Origin: Siphonodentalium dalli
Taxonomy: Eukaryota > Mollusca > Scaphopoda > Gadilida > Siphonodentaliidae
Assembly: GCA_032622095.1 (NCBI GenBank)
Contig: CP136066.1
Span: forward strand, 112,369,319 to 112,433,318
Direction: 5' to 3'
Length of the DNA stretch: 64,000 bases
The notes below the pieces were generated by a model, which ran no database searches, had not been told where the DNA came from, and was given only the letters and a program-made list of their open reading frames with translations. This document shows, piece after piece, positions 58,800 to 64,000 of this stretch (its first letter is position 1; each line of letters begins with the position of its first letter). The translations under genes were made by a program, and so were the position numbers.

Positions 58800-60719
58800 A
58801 CAAGAAAAATCCACAAGGAGAGCTTCGTGGCTGCTATGGTTCCGCGTAAAAGTGCGCTTATGCAACGAAAAATTGCATCTTCATATAATGTATTTTCAGT
58901 GCGACCCGCCCCATTCAACGAGTATAAGTTTAATATAGGCTTATAATTTCATAAAACAAATAAGTCCAATATCAACCTATGTGAGCCCAATTTGAACATA
59001 TTGGCACCAGGAAAGATTTTTAGATGGAGCAAGTGCAGCCCTTTTCCCGAAAACCCGCACATTATCTGCTTATAATATAATTCGTCTTAGTTATATAATC
59101 TGCTTAGAATCGCCTCATTTTGAGTCGATAATAAACTGAAAATGAGAGCATTTTAGTCACATTATCGACTCATAGCTATTCGGTCAATCTAGCGGATGAA
59201 AACAAGTAGATTAAATAGTATCAGTTTCAATACGAAAATAAGCCCACACCGTTCTTATTCTGAACGCCGCGCGCGTTTTACGCACATAGCGTATTTTTGT
59301 ACTCAAATACGCTCTAAATGGTCCTAAAACACATAAAAATAAGCCCGTATTGTGCTTTTTTTCACGAGAACAGGATGGAAAATCTCGAGAAAATAAGCAT
59401 AATACGGGGTTATATTTAATTGGGCGAAATGATCTGATATTGGCATTATTTGAATCTCAAATACGCTCTATATATGGGCCTAATTACTCTGGTTATCAAA
59501 ACAGCCATATATACATGGGACTATTTAGATATGAAATAAGCCGGCAGTGCTCTTATGTTCACGGCAACATGCTGAAAAATAACACGAATAAGCCAACTCA
59601 TGACTTACTAGATTTACGTTCCTTATTTTGCGTTTTCACTGTGGCCCTTGCCATCCGGCGGAATAAGCCCAATATAAACATATGTGAATATTTAAGTCCA
59701 ACGTGAACCTATATATGAATATTTAGGTCAAATATGAACCTATTTACACGTGGATATATATGTTGCAAATTATAAACAATGCCGTGTATACCCGTCCAGT
59801 TTTATCGCACTTTTTTAGCAAAACCACAGCAGCCGCGAGGCTCTCCTTGCGGATTATTCTTGTGCCGCCACTACCAAACTATAGTCATATATGCACATCT
59901 TCTGTTGGCATAACCACTGCAACCACGGTGCTATCCTTGTGGATTCTTCTTGTGCAGTCACTAGTCCATCTAAAAATTACAAAACTTTGCAACATATCCT
60001 CGTGCAAATACTCACATAAATCAACCTATATTGTGCAAATAGATTCATATTGGATTATTTTATTCTGAAACAAGCAGATAATGGACTCCCGTTATTCCAT
60101 TTTATGGCGCGGGCGACAGTGAAAGCACAACAACGTACACCCGATAAGTCGTGAGTTGGTTTATTTATCTCACTGTCCTCACATAAGCAACATGTGATGG
60201 AGCCATGAGTCGATAATGTGACTAAAATGCTCTCATTTTCAGTTTGTTATTGACTCAAAATGAGGCGATTCTAAGCAGATTATCTAGCTAAGACCAATTA
60301 TATTATAAGCTGATAATGTGCGGATATTCGGGAGAACATGGTTGCACTTGTTCCATCTAAAAATACAATCCTCGTGCCAATAGGTTCAAATTTGGCCTAC
60401 CTATTCACATAGTTACGCGACATTTTATGCCAGTATATAGAGCATATTTTTCACAAATATATACGATTTATATGGGCCTAAACACAACATTAAAACTAAG
60501 CCCGTATTGTGCTTCTTTTCACGAGAGCAGAAAAAATTAGCACAACTCGGACTTCTTTCATATTTGCATTATTTGAAAGCTGAAATACGCTATATATGTG
60601 CCTAATTACTCAGATTATTAAAACAGCCATATACTGGGCTATTTCAATATGAAATAAGTCGGTAGTGTGCTTGTTTTCACAAGAACACGTTGGAAAATAA
60701 CACGATAAGCCAACACGAC
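58800..60719. repeat. Centre of foldback: rearranged arm modules
   Basis: Not a simple loop. 58760-58845 is mirrored at 59820-59905 (TGGCGGCACAAG...CACAAGGAGAGC), and 59000-59185 is mirrored at 60200-60385. 59310-59600 recurs in direct orientation at 60480-60720 and in diverged form at 61690-61960. Thus modules of the arms were copied in both orientations. Open frames here have no domain. Confidence 0.65.
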
Positions 60720-62104
60720 TTGCCGCCACTAGTTTATCGAAAAATCCCAAACTAGGTCATATATGCCCATAGAGCGTCATGTCAGTTGCTAAATCGCCTA
60801 TGTAGACAAATAACCCAACATATCCTCGCGAAAATACGCACATAATCGACCTATAAAGTGAAATGGGTCAATAATGTGATTATTAGATTCCAAAATAAGC
60901 AGGTAATGAACTCATACCCATTATTTCATTTTATGGCGCGGGCCGGCCAAAGTGAAAACACATATTAAAGAGCGGACACACGAAAAGTCGTGAGTTGGCT
61001 TACTTTTGTCATTGTCCGCAAATAATCTGCCTAGAAGTGCCTCATTGTGAGTCGATAATGTGACTAAAATGCTCCCATTTTCAGCACATTTTCGACTAAA
61101 TATGATACAATTTTAAGCAGATTATCTGCCTAAATATGTTCTATTCTCAGCTGATAATGTGCGGTTTTTGGGAGAACAGGCTGAATAACCACAGCAACAA
61201 CGGGGTTATCCTTGTGGACTCTTGTTATGCCAGTGTTCCATCTATAAACTGGTCATTTATGCCCTTTCAGCTGTTCACAAATTGGGCGTAAAATAATTTT
61301 TCGTTAATAAATCGCCTCTGTATGCATATCCAATACAACCACAGCGCTATCCCTGTCGATCATTATTGAGCCTGCAATTATTATCGCTCAAAACACCACT
61401 AAATCGCCTCTGTGGACATATATAACACAACAGGCACGGGTCTACATAATGATTGTGGATTCTTATTGTGCCACCAGTCTATATACAAATCCTAACATAT
61501 ATCATCGTGCCAATAGATTCAAATTGGACCTATATATTCACAGAGATTCTCGTATTGATAAAAAAGTAGAATAGTGCCAGTATGGGCTTATTTCGTATTG
61601 AAATAAGCCCATATCGTGCTTATATTGAACGCTGCGTTTTACACCCATATGAGCGTCTTTTTCTCAAATACTCTCTATATGGGCCTAAAACGCAACATTC
61701 AAAATAATCACGTAATGTACTTCTTTTCACAAGAACAGGTTATAAAATCAAGCCTGTTCTCGAGAAAATAACCACAATTCGGCTTTTTTTTTATTTGCGC
61801 GAGATCAATTCATATTGGCATTATTTGAAAACACATATACGCTCTATATATGGACCTAAACTCTGGTTATTAAAACAGCCCCATTTGGAAATATTTAAAT
61901 ATGAAATAAGCACGTATTGTGCTTATTTTAAGAAAACAGACAGGAAAATAACACGAATAAACCAACCCACGGCCTACCATAATTATGAACGGTCTTTATA
62001 CTGGGTTTTCATTGTGGACGGAGCCATCCAACGGAATAACTTGTTTACGTCAGTTCAGAAGCAAATAAAAATCCAATATTAACATATTTCAATATTTATC
62101 TATT
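60720..62104. repeat. Inner part of right foldback arm
   Basis: Inverse of 54961-56255 joined to 58732-58800, without the copy B insertion. Confidence 0.8.
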
Positions 62105-63440
62105 TATACATGCGCATACACCTCAAGAGGGAAGAAAGCCCCTAGCGACCGCTAATTCCCTTTTTATGACATTAGAAATGGTATAGGTATGTCAACTTTA
62201 TGTCACTTTAATAACAAAAATAGTAGCGCTCCAGGATTGAGACATCAGTTCTTGGGACCGGGGTGTTGAAAATATGCATATATATGGAAAGAGGGTTTTT
62301 CTTCAATTTTCGAGTCGATATAGGCCAACCATATGAGTGAAGCAAGCCCCCAGTGACCCCTAAATACCATTTTATGGTATAGATTTGTGCAGGAGATGTC
62401 CCTTGACTTAAATATACTAGAGCTCCGGGGTGGAGACACTCAATCGTGGGGCAAGGATTCTGATTATATGAAAATATGGGGTGTTTTTTTACCCAATTTT
62501 AAGTCAATAAAAGGTCAGCTGACCACAGTGTCCCCCGAAAACGTGGCAAGTCGATGCCGCTTTGTTGAAGAAATTAAAAAAAAATGTTGGAATTTTCTAA
62601 GTCGAAAAGGGTTAATAACTCCGTAAAAATTCCGTCATCTATATACATGTTGCACATCTTCAATATATGGGCAACAATATTCTGAAGTTTAAAATCTCTG
62701 GGATGAAATCTGTAGGAGATGATTACACCATGAAGGTACTCAAAAGTGTGACGGACGGACGGACGAACGGAGCCCGTTTCTATATCCCCCAAAAATATTT
62801 TTTTCGGGGGACAATTAGTACACCATATCAGGGAAGCAAGCCCACAGGTACCCCTAATTCCATGTTTAGGACCATTGATATTGTATGTATCTGCAGGAGA
62901 TGCCCCTTTAATCAAATACACTAGAGCTCCAGGGTGGAGAGACATTCATGGGGCAGGGATGTTGATGATATAAAAATAGGGGGTTTTACCCAATTTTATG
63001 TCAATAAGTACACCATATGAGGGAAGCAAGCCCCCAGGGACCCCTAATTTCCTTTCTATGACCATCAAAATTGTATATATCTGTGCAAGAGAAGTCCCTT
63101 TACTGGAATTTACTAGAACTCCGGGGTGAAGACACATTCATGGGGCACGGATGCTGATATGCATTTGGAAATATGTTGTGCATTCAAATTTCGAGTATAT
63201 ATATCCACTATATGCGGGAAGCAGTCCACCAATAACTCATAATTCCCTTTTTATGACCGTGGATATGTATATATCTGTGCAGGATATGTCCCGTTAATCA
63301 AATATACTAGAGATCCGGGATGGTGACACATTCATGGGACATGGAAGCTGATGACATGACAATATGTGTTTTTGGGCCAATTTCTAGTAAATAAGTACTG
63401 GTTCATCAATTATGTCAATTATGAGTGAAGCAAGACTCTG
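62105..63440 (-). repeat. 190-bp tandem units of the right arm
   Basis: About five and a half units inverse to those at 53790-54960, interrupted by the element at 62509-62815. Confidence 0.85.
62509..62815. mobile_element. 307-bp HINE/pearl-like element, copy 2
   Basis: It starts AAAAGGTCAGCTGACCACAG and ends TCGGGGGACAAT, with subterminal TGTCCCCCGA and TCGGGGGACA inverted, one core unit and a GGAC run (62753-62765). The matching place in the left arm (54561-54575, inverse AAGTCAATTAGTACACC) is empty: insertion was between two Ts with no duplication, as reported for Helentron-associated elements. Confidence 0.8.
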
Positions 63441-63462
63441 GCGATACTCAATTTTTATGACA

Positions 63463-63637
63463 CAAGTACCAAAACATGCGCCATTAGTCGCACATTTCGT
63501 CGCGCGCCGAAACATATGGTAATGGCGCACTTTTTGTCACTTTCGGCGCGTGCCGAAAGCGACAAAAAGTGCGCCATTATATAGCGTATGTTTCGGCACG
63601 CCGAAACATGCGCTAATATCGCACATTTTGTCGCGAT
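63463..63637. repeat. GCGCC-rich palindromic tip, right
   Basis: Inverse counterpart of 53520-53745, slightly shorter, with GCGCGCCGAAAC and GACAAAAAGTGCGCC blocks. Confidence 0.85.
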
Positions 63638-63685
63638 AGTATTCCATAGTTTCACGCACCGAACAAGTACATAATATGTCTTTAA

Positions 63686-64000
63686 TTGACGACTGTGCTT
63701 GAAAAACACATATAATTCAAGATACATAATAACTCTTATGTATACTATATATGTGATAAATAGCAAGCATTGTGTCCACCTTGTTAATCATTCTATTTTG
63801 ATTGTTTATTTATTATGTATTCTCAGCAACCTGTCCTTATATCTGGATGTTCTTGCTAATAAATTATATTCTATACAAATCATTCTTTTATTAACACGAT
63901 CATGGCCATATTTCCCCTCTCCAATTAGGCATACAGAAGTGCACGAGAGAAGTGTTAACGCTCTGTATTCATACTACATCAGGAGTAGAACACCGACGAA
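63686..64000. other. Unassigned DNA
   Basis: No gene. The AATAAATTATATTCTATAC near 63858 resembles a LINE 3' end but nothing upstream supports it. Confidence 0.4.

Larger units (their letters stand above)
53501..63647. mobile_element. 10.1-kb foldback element
   Basis: Flanked by AGTT at 53497-53500 and 63648-63651. The intact R1 copies show only one such site (CAGTTTCACGCACC at 10109), so AGTT is a real target duplication. Both ends have ATGGAATACTAT pointing inward; the left has four extra bases outside it. The arms 53501-56255 plus 58732-58800 and 60720-63647 are inverse copies, roughly 90-95 per cent alike by eye. The order within each arm is a palindromic GCGCC-rich tip, 190-bp tandem units, then 1.3 kb of mixed sequence. 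No open frame of transposase type is visible. Classical Foldback/TU-like elements share long arms built of tandem repeats; the family here is unknown. Confidence 0.85.
53164..63681 (+). mobile_element. TTAA-flanked MITE R1, copy 3, split by foldback
   Basis: TTAA at 53160-53163 and 63682-63685. 53164-53500 and 63652-63681 together are collinear with copies 1 and 2. The gap is exactly the 10,147-bp foldback plus its 4-bp target duplication. Confidence 0.85.

Overview
This window looks like nuclear DNA of a marine invertebrate, most likely a mollusc or another lophotrochozoan (moderate confidence). It is AT-rich and intron/intergenic in character. It has no operons, no bacterial-type genes and almost no host coding sequence. 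The repeats are of kinds well known from bivalve and gastropod genomes: pearl/HINE-like tandem-core elements, arrays of about 130-190 bp, TTAA-flanked MITEs and decayed non-LTR retrotransposons. The species cannot be named from the sequence.

The only convincing host gene is one exon at 10414-10664. It encodes a degenerate Kunitz (BPTI-like) domain with a very basic C-terminal tail, preceded by a good 3' splice site in the phase-1 position typical of Kunitz exons. Nearly all other open reading frames are chance frames, repeat-driven frames or retrotransposon remains.

Layout. 0-6.9 kb: a small terminal-inverted-repeat (TIR) element, a 5'-truncated LINE tail inside an older dispersed repeat, and a 34-bp minisatellite. 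7-11 kb: CCGAAGG repeats, a 130-bp array carrying TGACCTTGA motifs, a 544-bp hAT-like element with poly-G ends, a TTAA-flanked MITE, the Kunitz exon and a CAGGG-ended MITE. 11-28 kb: unassigned DNA with several palindromes, a TA-flanked 1.5-kb element containing an almost identical 520-bp tandem duplication, and a 1.85-kb TIR element with a nested retroposon. 29-33 kb: a decayed L1/Tx1-like LINE followed by a HINE/pearl-like element. 35.4-41.3 kb: a 5.9-kb TIR element (copy A). 42-52 kb: LINE scraps, Helitron-like ends, GA-rich satellite, a 1.2-kb foldback with a nested TTAA MITE, and an ATAACTC-type tandem array. 53.2-63.7 kb: a 10.1-kb foldback element.

The most striking structure is the nested set at 53.16-63.68 kb. 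A 368-bp TTAA-flanked MITE, known here from two uninterrupted copies, is split by a 10,147-bp foldback with a 4-bp target duplication. The foldback arms (about 2.8 kb each) carry palindromic GCGCC-rich ends and 190-bp tandem units. One arm contains copy B of the same TIR element seen at 35.4-41.3 kb. The other arm contains a 307-bp HINE-like insertion. Each arm therefore supplies the empty site for the insertion in the other, which gives a readable order of events.

All coordinates of repeat boundaries were read by eye, and percentages are approximate. No database search or alignment was run.
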